Shown in pieces: positions 1 to 6,522 of a stretch of 11,019 nucleotides of DNA; positions within the stretch are counted from its first letter, which is position 1, and each line of letters starts with the position of its first letter. The translations under genes and the position numbers were made by a program. Origin of the DNA: Chloroflexota bacterium (lineage in GTDB: Bacteria; Chloroflexota; Anaerolineae; B4-G1); NCBI GenBank assembly GCA_024232355.1, contig JAAEPW010000554.1:1-11019 (forward strand), in the 5' to 3' direction. Under the pieces are notes generated by a model, which did no database searches, had not been told where the DNA came from, and saw only the letters and a program-made list of their open reading frames with translations.

Positions 1-46
1 CCTCATCTGTGAGCGGTCTCAACGGGTCTTTCTGTCGTCGGGTCAT
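1..46 (-). CDS. 5' end of a probable IS630-type transposase gene (partial, runs off the left edge)
   Basis: Read on the minus strand, an ATG at 46-44 opens a frame that begins MTRRQKDPLRPLTDE and runs off the window. A consensus Shine-Dalgarno sequence (AAGGAG on the minus strand, plus positions 54-59) lies 7 bases before the ATG, which strongly supports a real start. A TATAAT box on the minus strand lies at 94-89. An N-terminus with a basic stretch followed by DPLRPLT and acidic residues is the pattern I know from IS630-family (Tc1/mariner-like DDE) transposases, but only 15 residues are visible, so the family call is inference. If correct, the left end of the element should lie between about 95 and 140, where a TA at 138-139 is a possible boundary. 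Confidence 0.5.
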   Translation of the reverse strand, partial: MTRRQKDPLRPLTDE

Positions 47-88
47 TTCTGGGCTCCTTCACAACATTGTCTTGTGTTCTACCCAGCC

Positions 89-94
89 ATTATA
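89..94 (-). promoter_or_regulatory. -10 box upstream of the left-edge minus-strand gene
   Basis: The minus strand reads TATAAT here, about 43 bases before the ATG at 46-44. No convincing -35 hexamer is visible at 16-18 bases upstream, so this is only a candidate promoter element. Confidence 0.3.
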
Positions 95-363
95 CACGAT
101 TCGCCCAGAATGGCTACACTCGCGACAAGTGACCCACTAGCAACAACACGATTGCCGTCCAAGCAAATAACGGTTCTAGTAATTTCTTGGTCTTTGTCAT
201 TTTGCTCTCCAATTTATCAAGTGCCCAAGTTGTTCACAGGGGGGATAAATCAAGAGTAACTGCTTGGGCTATCCTATTTGGACACAGAGAGCCACTGAGA
301 ATACACTCGAAATAAATGATCTATCCATTTTTGTACTGTTTCGTGGTTTCTGGCAAACTACAC
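95..363. other. Gene-free stretch
   Basis: I see no supported gene here. The open frames at 74-259 and 264-557 on the plus strand have no ribosome-binding site and no recognisable protein character. The left portion may be the terminal, non-coding end of the insertion sequence whose transposase starts at 46. The right portion is simply upstream of the deacetylase promoter. Confidence 0.5.
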
Positions 364-392
364 TTGACAGATTATACCATCTGATGTATCCT
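364..392 (+). promoter_or_regulatory. Sigma-70 type promoter of the deacetylase gene
   Basis: A perfect TTGACA -35 box (364-369) is followed, after exactly 17 bases, by TATCCT (387-392), which matches four of six positions of the -10 consensus. Transcription would start near 399, at the base of the hairpin at 400-420. Confidence 0.6.
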
Positions 393-399
393 TCTGCTA

Positions 400-420
400 G
401 CCCCCAGGACGTTTGGGGGC
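400..420 (+). promoter_or_regulatory. GC hairpin covering the deacetylase ribosome-binding region
   Basis: GCCCCCA (400-406) pairs perfectly with TGGGGGC (414-420) around a 7-base loop. It lies at the predicted 5' end of the mRNA and contains the only purine-rich stretch (GGGGG, 415-419) that could serve as ribosome-binding site for the start at 427/433. No T-tract follows, so it is not a terminator. It may limit translation or protect the 5' end; the function is inferred. Confidence 0.45.
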
Positions 421-432
421 GCTTGAGTGCGT

Positions 433-1356
433 ATGAAAAAGAAAAAAATAAAGCAATTCATCAAGTATCACCTTTTGACCAAACCAGGTTGGACATACCT
501 GGTTCTTTGTGCAGTTTCTTTTGCCCTTGGCCTGGGATTGCTGCTTGTCAAGCCTGATCCGGTAGTTGGACGTTGGGATGTTCCCCAAACCGTCGAGTCG
601 GCCAAGGGGGGGCACTCGTCGCTGGCAAAGTCGCCGGTCGTCACACCTACCCCCACGCCGGTCGTCCTTCCCGACCAGGCCCAGGTACCGATCTTGATGT
701 ACCATTACGTCTCCCCACTCCCGCCCAACCCCGATGACTACCGTTTCGACCTGACCGTTGTGCCGGAGGATTTTGAGGCCCAACTCCAATATCTGGCCGA
801 GGCTGGGTATCACACGATCACATTATCTGACCTCTACCTTCATCTGACACAAGACTATCCCCTACCAGAAAAACCTGTCGTGCTTACCTTTGACGATGGC
901 TACGAGGACGCCTACGACGTAGTGTTCCCCCTCTTGCTGGACTATGGTATGACGGGCACCTTTTTCGTGCTCGCCACCCCAACCCATTTTGAGGCACCCG
1001 GGTACATGATGTGGGACCAGATGAAAGAGATGTCAGACGCGGGAATGGAAATCCAAGCCCACGGGCGGGACCACATTGACATGCGCGGGCTTTCCCACGA
1101 CTATTTAATCTACCAGATTTTGGGCATTCAGGAAGCAATACACGAGCATACCGGCCAGTTGCCGCGTTTCTTTTGTTACCCTTCCGGCCGGTACGACGAC
1201 AATGTGATCGCCGTGCTCAAGTCTGCCGGTTATTGGGGAGCGGTAACGACGGAATGGGGCAAAACGCACACGTTGGATGGCTTTTTTGTGATGTCACGCG
1301 TGCGCATCCGCGGGTATGACACGTTGGGGAGCTTTATCGGTAAATTGGAAAACTAG
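433..1356 (+). CDS. Membrane-anchored polysaccharide deacetylase (NodB fold)
   Basis: Predicted metal-dependent carbohydrate esterase (CE4/NodB family) that removes N- or O-acetyl groups from a cell-surface polysaccharide; the exact substrate cannot be told. A GTG at 427 lies two codons upstream of the chosen ATG; numbering here is from the GTG. A basic N-terminus (MKKKKIK) and one hydrophobic segment at about 22-41 act as signal anchor. A Thr/Pro linker (about 70-83) carries the domain outside the membrane. The catalytic domain starts at PILMYHYV (88-95), shows motif 1 TFDDG (154-158, Asp156 base and Asp157 metal ligand) and the metal-binding HGRDH (His212, His216), then CYPSGRYDD (250-258) and the end motif around TTEWGKTH (274-281). 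The length of about 308 residues is normal and the domain looks intact. It has its own promoter and is separated from the next operon by about 170 bases. Confidence 0.9.
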   Translation: MKKKKIKQFIKYHLLTKPGWTYLVLCAVSFALGLGLLLVKPDPVVGRWDVPQTVESAKGGHSSLAKSPVVTPTPTPVVLPDQAQVPILMYHYVSPLPPNPDDYRFDLTVVPEDFEAQLQYLAEAGYHTITLSDLYLHLTQDYPLPEKPVVLTFDDGYEDAYDVVFPLLLDYGMTGTFFVLATPTHFEAPGYMMWDQMKEMSDAGMEIQAHGRDHIDMRGLSHDYLIYQILGIQEAIHEHTGQLPRFFCYPSGRYDDNVIAVLKSAGYWGAVTTEWGKTHTLDGFFVMSRVRIRGYDTLGSFIGKLEN

Positions 1357-1430
1357 CAATTTATCGGGAAATTCTCCGACGGACGTATTTAGTACCTTTG
1401 TATTAGGCAAATTGGCAAACTTGATAGATT

Positions 1431-1459
1431 TTGATAGAGCCTCGGTGGTATACTATAAT
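1431..1459 (+). promoter_or_regulatory. Strong promoter of the mevalonate operon
   Basis: TTGATA (1431-1436, five of six matches to the -35 consensus), a 17-base spacer, and a perfect TATAAT (1454-1459) make this the best promoter in the window. The start of transcription would fall near 1466, about 63 bases ahead of the reductase ATG. A second TTGATA at 1421 is out of spacing for this -10. Confidence 0.75.
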
Positions 1460-1464
1460 CGTAA

Positions 1465-1492
1465 CCGCCGGGGTTTTTGATTTGTCCGGCGG
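1465..1492 (+). promoter_or_regulatory. Leader hairpin at the 5' end of the mevalonate operon mRNA
   Basis: CCGCCGG (1465-1471) pairs perfectly with CCGGCGG (1486-1492) around a 14-base T-rich loop. The stem starts at the predicted transcription start, so the mRNA would carry a 5'-terminal stem-loop. No T-tract follows directly, so an attenuator is unlikely; a stability or protein-binding element is possible. The deacetylase promoter upstream shows the same arrangement. Confidence 0.45.
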
Positions 1493-1528
1493 CCTTGATA
1501 TATATTGGCGATTGACACATAGTATATT

Positions 1529-2836
1529 ATGACACAAACTTCACGTCTGGCTGGATTCTACAACCTATCGCTGCAAGAGCGCGTGGAACAAGTCGCTCGG
1601 TGGGCGGAATTGACCGAGGACGATACCGCCGTTCTGTGCGGCGCGATGGGACTTGACCTGACACGGGCCGATCAGATGATCGAGAACGTGGTCGGCTTGC
1701 ACAGTCTGCCACTGGGAGTCGCCGTCAATTTCAGTGTCAACGGGCGCGACGTCTTGGTGCCAATGGTCGTCGAGGAACCCTCGGTGGTAGCCGGGGCATC
1801 CTTCACGGCCAAGCTGGCCCGCGCTGGTGGGGGCTTTCGGGCCACCACGACCGCATCAGAGGTGATTGGCCAAATTCAGGTGCTGGATGTTGTTGATCCT
1901 TGGTCTGCCCGCTTTGACCTATTGGCCGCGCGCGACGAGTTGCTGGCCCTGGCAGACGAGACCGATCCCGTCATTGTCAGATTGGGTGGTGGAGCGCGAG
2001 ACTTGGAGGTGCGCGTCCTGGAGCAGACCGCCGTCGGGCCGATGCTGATCGTCCACCTTATCTTTGACTGTCGTGACGCGATGGGAGCCAATGCGGTCAA
2101 CACCGCTTGTGAGACGCTGGCCCCCCGAATCGAACAGATCACCGGCGGGCGGGTACTGCTGCGAATCCTCTCCAACCTGGCTGACCGGCGGCTGGCGCGA
2201 GCGCGCTGCACGGTGCCGGTGAACGCGCTAGCATTTGGCGATTTCATCGGCGAGCAGGTCGCGCAGGGGATTGTCGAGGCGTGGGCCTTTGCCGCCGCCG
2301 ATCCGTACCGCGCCACGACCCACAACAAGGGCATTATGAACGGCGTGGACGCCGTCGTCGTCGCCACCGGCAACGATTGGCGGGCAGTCGAGGCGGGCGC
2401 TCACGCTTATGCCGCCCGTTCGGGCCGTTACACCAGCTTGAGCACCTGGGCAAGAGATAGCGAGCAGAATCTAGTCGGCACGATAGAGATGCCCATGGGC
2501 GTGGGTATCGTCGGGGGGACGGTTCGCGCGCACCCCACGGCACGAGTCGCGCTCAAAATCCTGGGCGTGCAGACCGCCCGCGAGCTGGCAGAGATCATCG
2601 CCTGCGTCGGACTGGCCCAGAACCTGGCCGCGCTGCGGGCGCTGGCGACGGAGGGAATTCAGCGGGGCCATATGCGGCTTCACGCCCGGCAGGTTGCCAT
2701 CTCTGCTGGGGCCGCAGAAGACGAGGTGGCACAGGTTGTAGAACGTATGGCCGCCGAGGGTCGCATTCGCTCCGACCGGGCCGAGGTAATCCTGGCCGAG
2801 ATGCGTCAAATAAAAAGTCTGAGGAACAACACATGA
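1529..2836 (+). CDS. mvaA: Class II hydroxymethylglutaryl-CoA reductase
   Basis: Converts HMG-CoA to mevalonate with two reduced nicotinamide cofactors (the last step of the upper mevalonate pathway), or the reverse in mevalonate degraders. The 435-residue length and motifs are those of class II enzymes. ENVVGLHSLPLGVA (52-65) and VEEPSVVAGAS (81-91) form the substrate site, DAMGAN (183-188) the dinucleotide loop, THNKGIMNG (264-272) the lysine motif, and GND (281-283) follows. GHMRLHARQ (380-388) carries the catalytic histidine. Glu83, Lys267, Asp283 and His381 fall at the same residue numbers as in the Pseudomonas mevalonii enzyme, so nothing essential is missing. The cofactor preference (NADH or NADPH) cannot be read off safely. 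Next to synthase, thiolase and DUF35 genes, the biosynthetic direction is far more likely. The ATG has no clear Shine-Dalgarno sequence: the bases before it are TATATT. Its stop overlaps the next start (ATGA at 2833-2836). Confidence 0.95.
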   Translation: MTQTSRLAGFYNLSLQERVEQVARWAELTEDDTAVLCGAMGLDLTRADQMIENVVGLHSLPLGVAVNFSVNGRDVLVPMVVEEPSVVAGASFTAKLARAGGGFRATTTASEVIGQIQVLDVVDPWSARFDLLAARDELLALADETDPVIVRLGGGARDLEVRVLEQTAVGPMLIVHLIFDCRDAMGANAVNTACETLAPRIEQITGGRVLLRILSNLADRRLARARCTVPVNALAFGDFIGEQVAQGIVEAWAFAAADPYRATTHNKGIMNGVDAVVVATGNDWRAVEAGAHAYAARSGRYTSLSTWARDSEQNLVGTIEMPMGVGIVGGTVRAHPTARVALKILGVQTARELAEIIACVGLAQNLAALRALATEGIQRGHMRLHARQVAISAGAAEDEVAQVVERMAAEGRIRSDRAEVILAEMRQIKSLRNNT

Positions 2837-3000
2837 CCCTATCAATGCTTATTCCAATTGGATTACTACTGATGATAATAGGTGGCGTGCTTCTCACCCT
2901 CAAAAAGCGTCCCAAGGTCGCCATAGTGCTTTTGGGCATAGGGGGCGCATTTGTTATAGGAACCTTTGTAATTATTGGGCTAATGACCAGTTCAATGTAG
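2833..3000 (+). CDS. 55-residue two-helix membrane protein in the mevalonate operon
   Basis: This small frame begins MTLSMLIPIGLLLMIIGG. Its ATG overlaps the reductase stop in an ATGA junction, and GAGGAA (2821-2826) sits 6 bases ahead as ribosome-binding site, which implies translational coupling. A first hydrophobic helix covers about residues 5-23, a basic turn follows (KKRPK, 24-28), and a second helix covers about 29-51. The protein ends TSSM and stops 13 bases before the HMG-CoA synthase start. The basic turn suggests both ends face outward and the turn faces the cytoplasm (positive-inside rule; inference). The region is AT-richer than its neighbours, as expected for hydrophobic codons. 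I recognise no family. It could tether the mevalonate enzymes to the membrane or be an unrelated small membrane protein; the sequence does not decide. Confidence 0.7.
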   Translation: MTLSMLIPIGLLLMIIGGVLLTLKKRPKVAIVLLGIGGAFVIGTFVIIGLMTSSM

Positions 3001-3013
3001 ATAAGCGAAATAT

Positions 3014-4090
3014 ATGATGAATAACGATCAAACGACAATTCTCAAACCAGAACATCCCGTCGGCATCATTGGCTATGGGGCCTATGTGCCCCGATACCGA
3101 TTGCCCGCCGCCGAGGTATCTCGCATATGGACGAACGGACAGGGCGGCACGCCGATCAAAGAAAAATCGGTGCCCGGCCTAGACGAGGACGTGGTGACAA
3201 TGTCTATCGAGGCCGCCCGCAACGCGATGGCGCGTGCCAGTGACGTAGACCCGGCCCTCATTCGTTCTGTGTGGGTCGGAAGCGAATCGCACCCCTACGC
3301 CGTCAAACCGACTTCGACTATTGTGGCCGAGGCCATCGGTGCCACTCCCCTCACCCAAGCCGGAGACTGGGAGTTTGCCTGCAAGGCCGGGACCGAGGCG
3401 ATGCAAGCGACCATTGGCTTTGTGGGATCAGGGATGGCGCGGTACGGGCTCGTCATTGGGATGGACACGGCCCAGGCTCGCCCCGGCGATGCGCTGGAAT
3501 ACACAGCCAGTGCAGGCGGCGGCGCCCACCTGCTCGGACCGGCGGATGAGGCACTAGCCGTTTTTGAGGGGTCGTTCTCCTATGTGACCGACACCCCCGA
3601 CTTTTGGCGGCGGGCCTACCAGCACTATCCCTCGCACGGTGGACGATTCACCGGCCAGCCAGCCTATTTCAAACACGTCACCGCCGCCGCGCAGGGGTTG
3701 ATGGAGGCGTTGGGGACGACACCATCTGACTATACCCATGCCATTTTCCACCAACCCAACGCCAAGTTCCCGCAGACGGCGGGCAAAAAGTTGGGCTTTA
3801 CACCGGAGCAGATCCACCACGGGCTTTTGGTCAACGAAATCGGGAACACGTATGCCGGCTCCTCGCTCATCGGCCTGACGGCGGTTCTGGACACAGCCGC
3901 ACCGGGTGACCGGGTATTGTTGGTGAGTTATGGCTCTGGGGCTGGGTCGGATGCTTTTGCGTTACGCATCACCGAGGCCATCATAGAGCGACAAAAGCGC
4001 GCACCGGCGACCCAGGATTACGTCGCCCGGCGCGTCGAAATCGACTATGCCACATACGTGCGCTTTACCAAGAAACTGAGGATGCACTGA
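3014..4090 (+). CDS. Archaeal-type hydroxymethylglutaryl-CoA synthase
   Basis: Condenses acetyl-CoA with acetoacetyl-CoA to HMG-CoA, the second step of the mevalonate pathway. It opens with [15 protein letters not shown] (16-30), typical of the archaeal branch. The catalytic triad is visible: Glu91 in VGSESHPY, the acyl-carrying Cys123 in [10 protein letters not shown], and His246 in IFHQPN. The 358 residues are close to the roughly 350 of archaeal enzymes and shorter than eukaryotic or Firmicute types. Two ATGs stand in tandem (3014 and 3017); the first is used here. No good ribosome-binding site is visible, so expression probably depends on coupling to the small upstream gene, which ends 13 bases before. 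The thiolase gene starts 4 bases after the stop. In archaea this enzyme forms a complex with that thiolase and DUF35. Confidence 0.93.
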   Translation: MMNNDQTTILKPEHPVGIIGYGAYVPRYRLPAAEVSRIWTNGQGGTPIKEKSVPGLDEDVVTMSIEAARNAMARASDVDPALIRSVWVGSESHPYAVKPTSTIVAEAIGATPLTQAGDWEFACKAGTEAMQATIGFVGSGMARYGLVIGMDTAQARPGDALEYTASAGGGAHLLGPADEALAVFEGSFSYVTDTPDFWRRAYQHYPSHGGRFTGQPAYFKHVTAAAQGLMEALGTTPSDYTHAIFHQPNAKFPQTAGKKLGFTPEQIHHGLLVNEIGNTYAGSSLIGLTAVLDTAAPGDRVLLVSYGSGAGSDAFALRITEAIIERQKRAPATQDYVARRVEIDYATYVRFTKKLRMH

Positions 4091-4094
4091 GAAA

Positions 4095-5255
4095 ATGAGA
4101 GACGTTGCTATCGTTGGAGTTGGACAAAGCAAAGTAGGGGAACATTGGGACGTCAGCTTGCGGCATCTGGCGTTGGAACCGTTGCAGGCTGCGATGACGG
4201 ATGCCGGGCTGGCGCGGGCCGACGCACTTTATGTCGGCAATATGCTGTCTGGAGAACTTACCGGACAAGAACACCTGGGGGCGTTGGTTGCCGATTTCGC
4301 GGGACTGCGCGGGATCGAGGCGTTCAAGATCGAAGCGGCCTGCGGATCGGGAGCAGCGGCCTTGCGAATCGGCTATATGGCCGTCGCCAGCGAGTTGGCG
4401 AACATTGTCGTCGTGGTGGGCGTGGAAAAGATGACGGACACCCTCGGCCCGGATGCGACTGCGGCACTGGCGCTAGCATCGGATGGTGATTACGAAGCCT
4501 CGCAAGGCATCTCTTTCGTCGCCCTCAACGCGCTGTTGATGCGCCGCTATATGCACGAGTACGGCTACAGCCATCAAGACTTTGCGCCCTTTGCCGTCAA
4601 CTCGCACCGGAATGGGGCAAACAACCCGTACGCAATGTTCCGCTTTCCGGTCAAGGCGGAACGTTTTACCAAAGCCAGCATGATCTGCGACCCAATCAAT
4701 CTACTGGACAGCTCGCCCATCTGCGATGGGGCGGCAGCAGTGGTGTTGGCGCCAGCCGACGCGGGACGCGCATTTTCGGCGGCCCCGATACGCATCGCTG
4801 CCTCAGCCGTAGGCACAGATACGTTGGCGATCCACGACCGGCGTGATCCGTTGGTACTGGATGGCGCTACACTCTCGACACATCGCGCGTACGAGCAAGC
4901 CGGGATCGGACCGCAGGACGTCGACCTGTTCGAGTTGCACGATGCCTTTAGCATTATGGCCACACTCAGTTTGGAGAGCGCCGGGTTTGCCGGCAAAGGA
5001 CAGGGACTGCGTTTGGCTCTGGAGAACGAGATCAGGATCGAGGGCCGCGTGCCCATCTCTACGATGGGTGGACTAAAGGCGCGCGGGCATCCCGTCGGAG
5101 CCACTGGCGTTTACCAGATCGTTGAGGTGGTGCAACAGTTGCGTGGTCTGGCTGGGGCCAATCAGGTGCCGGATGCACGGATCGGTATGGCTCAGAACAT
5201 TGGCGGCAGCGGCGCGACGGTTATTACACATATTTTGGAGAGAATGACGGACTAG
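4095..5255 (+). CDS. Acetoacetyl-CoA thiolase, archaeal/SCP-x-like type
   Basis: Predicted to condense two acetyl-CoA into acetoacetyl-CoA, the first step of the pathway, and to hand the product to the adjacent synthase. The 386-residue protein shows the nucleophile Cys83 in EAACGSGAAALR, His282 in ELHDAFS, and His332 in GGLKARGHPVGATG. The C-terminal motif reads NIGGSGAT (368-375), without the second catalytic cysteine (CxG) of classical biosynthetic thiolases. This is normal for the archaeal/SCP-x branch and argues for the DUF35-linked complex. It begins 4 bases after the synthase stop. A 106-base gap before DUF35 holds a small stem-loop (GGATC 5257-5261 with GATCC 5268-5272) but no convincing promoter. 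Confidence 0.9.
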   Translation: MRDVAIVGVGQSKVGEHWDVSLRHLALEPLQAAMTDAGLARADALYVGNMLSGELTGQEHLGALVADFAGLRGIEAFKIEAACGSGAAALRIGYMAVASELANIVVVVGVEKMTDTLGPDATAALALASDGDYEASQGISFVALNALLMRRYMHEYGYSHQDFAPFAVNSHRNGANNPYAMFRFPVKAERFTKASMICDPINLLDSSPICDGAAAVVLAPADAGRAFSAAPIRIAASAVGTDTLAIHDRRDPLVLDGATLSTHRAYEQAGIGPQDVDLFELHDAFSIMATLSLESAGFAGKGQGLRLALENEIRIEGRVPISTMGGLKARGHPVGATGVYQIVEVVQQLRGLAGANQVPDARIGMAQNIGGSGATVITHILERMTD

Positions 5256-5347
5256 AGGATCGTTCTTGATCCATCAAAACGCAATCATTAAATTTCGACA
5301 CCTTTTATGAAACGGTGCATGACACGACATGATAATAAAATTAAACT

Positions 5348-5353
5348 AGGAGG
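5348..5353 (+). promoter_or_regulatory. Consensus ribosome-binding site of the DUF35 gene
   Basis: AGGAGG lies 8 bases before the ATG at 5362. It is the only perfect Shine-Dalgarno sequence in the mevalonate operon, and it fixes the DUF35 start. It suggests that this scaffold subunit is translated independently and perhaps more strongly than the coupled genes upstream. Confidence 0.8.
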
Positions 5354-5361
5354 ATTAGTGT

Positions 5362-5763
5362 ATGAGTGTAGCAAGAAACTGGAGATTACGACAACAACGG
5401 TATCGGCTTGTGGGAGAGATATGCGAGCACTGCAACGGGAGGATTTTCCCCCCGCGTGACGTCTGCCCCGAGTGTGAGGCCCCGGCCAAGACCCCGTTCC
5501 TTTTCAGTGGACGAGGCGAGGTTTATTCCTTTAGCACGGTCTACAACCCGCCGCGAGGGTTCGAAGAGTTCGCTCCCTACGCCGTGGCACTGGTGCAGTT
5601 GGAGGAAGGCCCAATGGTCACCGCGCAGCTCACGGATGTGGATACCGACCAGTTGAGCATCGGTATGCCGGTAGAGATGGTGACGCGCAAAGTGCAAAGT
5701 GGTGAGGAAGAAGGAACCATCGTCTATGGGTACAAGTTCCGGCCTGTGCTCCACCAGACATAG
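5362..5763 (+). CDS. DUF35 zinc-ribbon/OB-fold scaffold protein of the thiolase-HMG-CoA synthase complex
   Basis: This 133-residue protein has the standard DUF35 layout. An N-terminal helix (about 1-17) is followed by a rubredoxin-like zinc ribbon with Cys21, Cys24, Cys35 and Cys38 (CEHC and CPEC). An OB-fold (about 45-130) includes the typical GRGEVYSFSTVYNPP (50-64) and ends in a YGYKFRPV strand. In archaeal complexes the equivalent protein bridges thiolase and HMG-CoA synthase and contributes to a shared CoA-binding site that lets acetoacetyl-CoA pass between them (established for Methanothermococcus). Its place directly after both enzymes makes that role very likely here. It is the last intact gene of the operon: a recombinase fossil on the opposite strand begins about 12 bases after its stop. 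Confidence 0.92.
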   Translation: MSVARNWRLRQQRYRLVGEICEHCNGRIFPPRDVCPECEAPAKTPFLFSGRGEVYSFSTVYNPPRGFEEFAPYAVALVQLEEGPMVTAQLTDVDTDQLSIGMPVEMVTRKVQSGEEEGTIVYGYKFRPVLHQT

Positions 5764-5775
5764 TAATTTGACCAA

Positions 5776-6403
5776 GTAACGAACGTCCAATTTAAGTACC
5801 ACAGTAAGCGACCGGTCCTTGCCTATCTCGATCCGTTCAACCAAGGCAAGGACCACTTTTCTTTTCATCTCGAATAGCTCGGCCCGCTCCTCTTTTGTCT
5901 CTAGCTCCAGGCAAAGCTCTTCCAATCCATCCTGCAGGGTAGCAAGATGCTCGCGGCCTACCTGCTCCGCCTGACCATCCGCTGTTTGTTGCTGTAGCTC
6001 AGCGATGGCCTTTTTTGTGCCTCAATCAGTAGTATCTCTGGATTGCCCAACACCTCAATCGCCTTTCCCCCACATACTCATCGGTCTTTTTGCTTCCAAT
6101 CGTCTGGGGGCAATCTAGGTGCATCCGCTCCTGACAATAATAACACTCGTGTCGGTTTCGTCACTCTACCCGTTCCCCTTTGTTGTTTTTCTTCCAACGT
6201 GACGCAGATCGCGCCGTCCATTTTCGGTTACAGGAGCAGTAGAGTAGCCCTCTAATCGAATAATCCTGTTTCACGTTGCGGTCAGGGTGCTTTTTGTTTG
6301 ACTCTCGTACCTCTATAAATGCGTGATAGATCTCTTGATCCAAAATACACGGGACTGGGATCTCGAACACTTTTCCATCACGGCTGTGCAATTTGATACG
6401 GGT
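5776..6403 (-). pseudogene. Fossil of a large serine recombinase (C-terminal half only)
   Basis: The minus strand encodes, in pieces, the C-terminal half of a large serine (resolvase-type) recombinase. From about 6403 downward it reads TRIKLHSRDGKVFEIPVPCILDQ, the usual link into the zinc ribbon, then RGLLYCSCNRKWTAR and, past an in-frame TGA (6163-6161), HECYYCQERMHLDCPQ. These are the paired cysteine motifs of the recombinase zinc beta-ribbon; the first pair is spaced CxC instead of CxxC. Next come TIGSKKTDEYVGE, a single-base frameshift near 6063-6066, VLGNPEILLIEAQK, a second single-base frameshift in the homopolymer at 6011-6016, a coiled-coil stretch, and LALVERIEIGKDRSLTVVLK near the end. 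No catalytic N-terminal domain is present. It cannot make a functional protein. Homopolymer-linked frameshifts could partly be assembly error; the TGA and the missing N-terminus cannot be explained so easily. Confidence 0.85.
5814..5865 (+). terminator. Probable terminator of the mevalonate operon, inside the recombinase fossil
   Basis: GGTCCTTGCC (5814-5823) pairs perfectly with GGCAAGGACC (5845-5854); one more T-A pair extends the stem inward. The tail ACTTTTCTTTT follows at 5855-5865. The loop is long (about 20 bases). It lies 50 bases after the DUF35 stop in the right orientation. On the other strand the same bases encode the recombinase segment around LALVERIEIGKDRS, so the structure may be an accident of coding sequence that now works as a terminator. 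Confidence 0.6.
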
Positions 6404-6521
6404 GTGTTTCAAATGGATTGGGGCCCCTCCCGAAGGTTGGACACAAAGTCGTTTTGGCACCAAAAATCGTAACATGTGGGAGGGTGGTTCCCTTTTCCAA
6501 TTGAAATGAAACACACCCGTA
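6397..6521. mobile_element. MITE-like element, 121 bp with terminal inverted repeats and TA flanks
   Basis: ATACGGGTGTGTTTCA (6396-6411) is repeated in perfect inverse orientation at 6507-6522. Trimmed to a TA duplication (6397-6398 and 6520-6521), the element spans 6399-6519 and begins CGGGTGTG. Inside, ATTGG and CCCTCCC near the left end face CCAAT and GGGAGGG near the right end, so the element folds back over much of its length. It has no coding capacity. TA targets and short terminal repeats point to mobilisation by an IS630/mariner-type transposase (inference). It sits exactly at the upstream edge of the recombinase fossil. Confidence 0.6.
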
Positions 6522-6522
6522 T

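Noticed and set aside
1333..1367. Inverted repeat GGTAAATTG/CAATTTATC and repeated TTTATCGG at the end of the deacetylase gene as a terminator
   Set aside because: The stem is AT-rich with a G-T pair and no T-tract follows; too weak to call.
1876..2373. Long minus-strand open frame inside HMG-CoA reductase
   Set aside because: It is the antisense shadow of a gene with a full set of family motifs; its composition is Ser/Arg/Ala-rich without domain character.
4574..5104. Minus-strand open frame of 176 codons inside the thiolase gene
   Set aside because: Antisense shadow of a well-supported thiolase.
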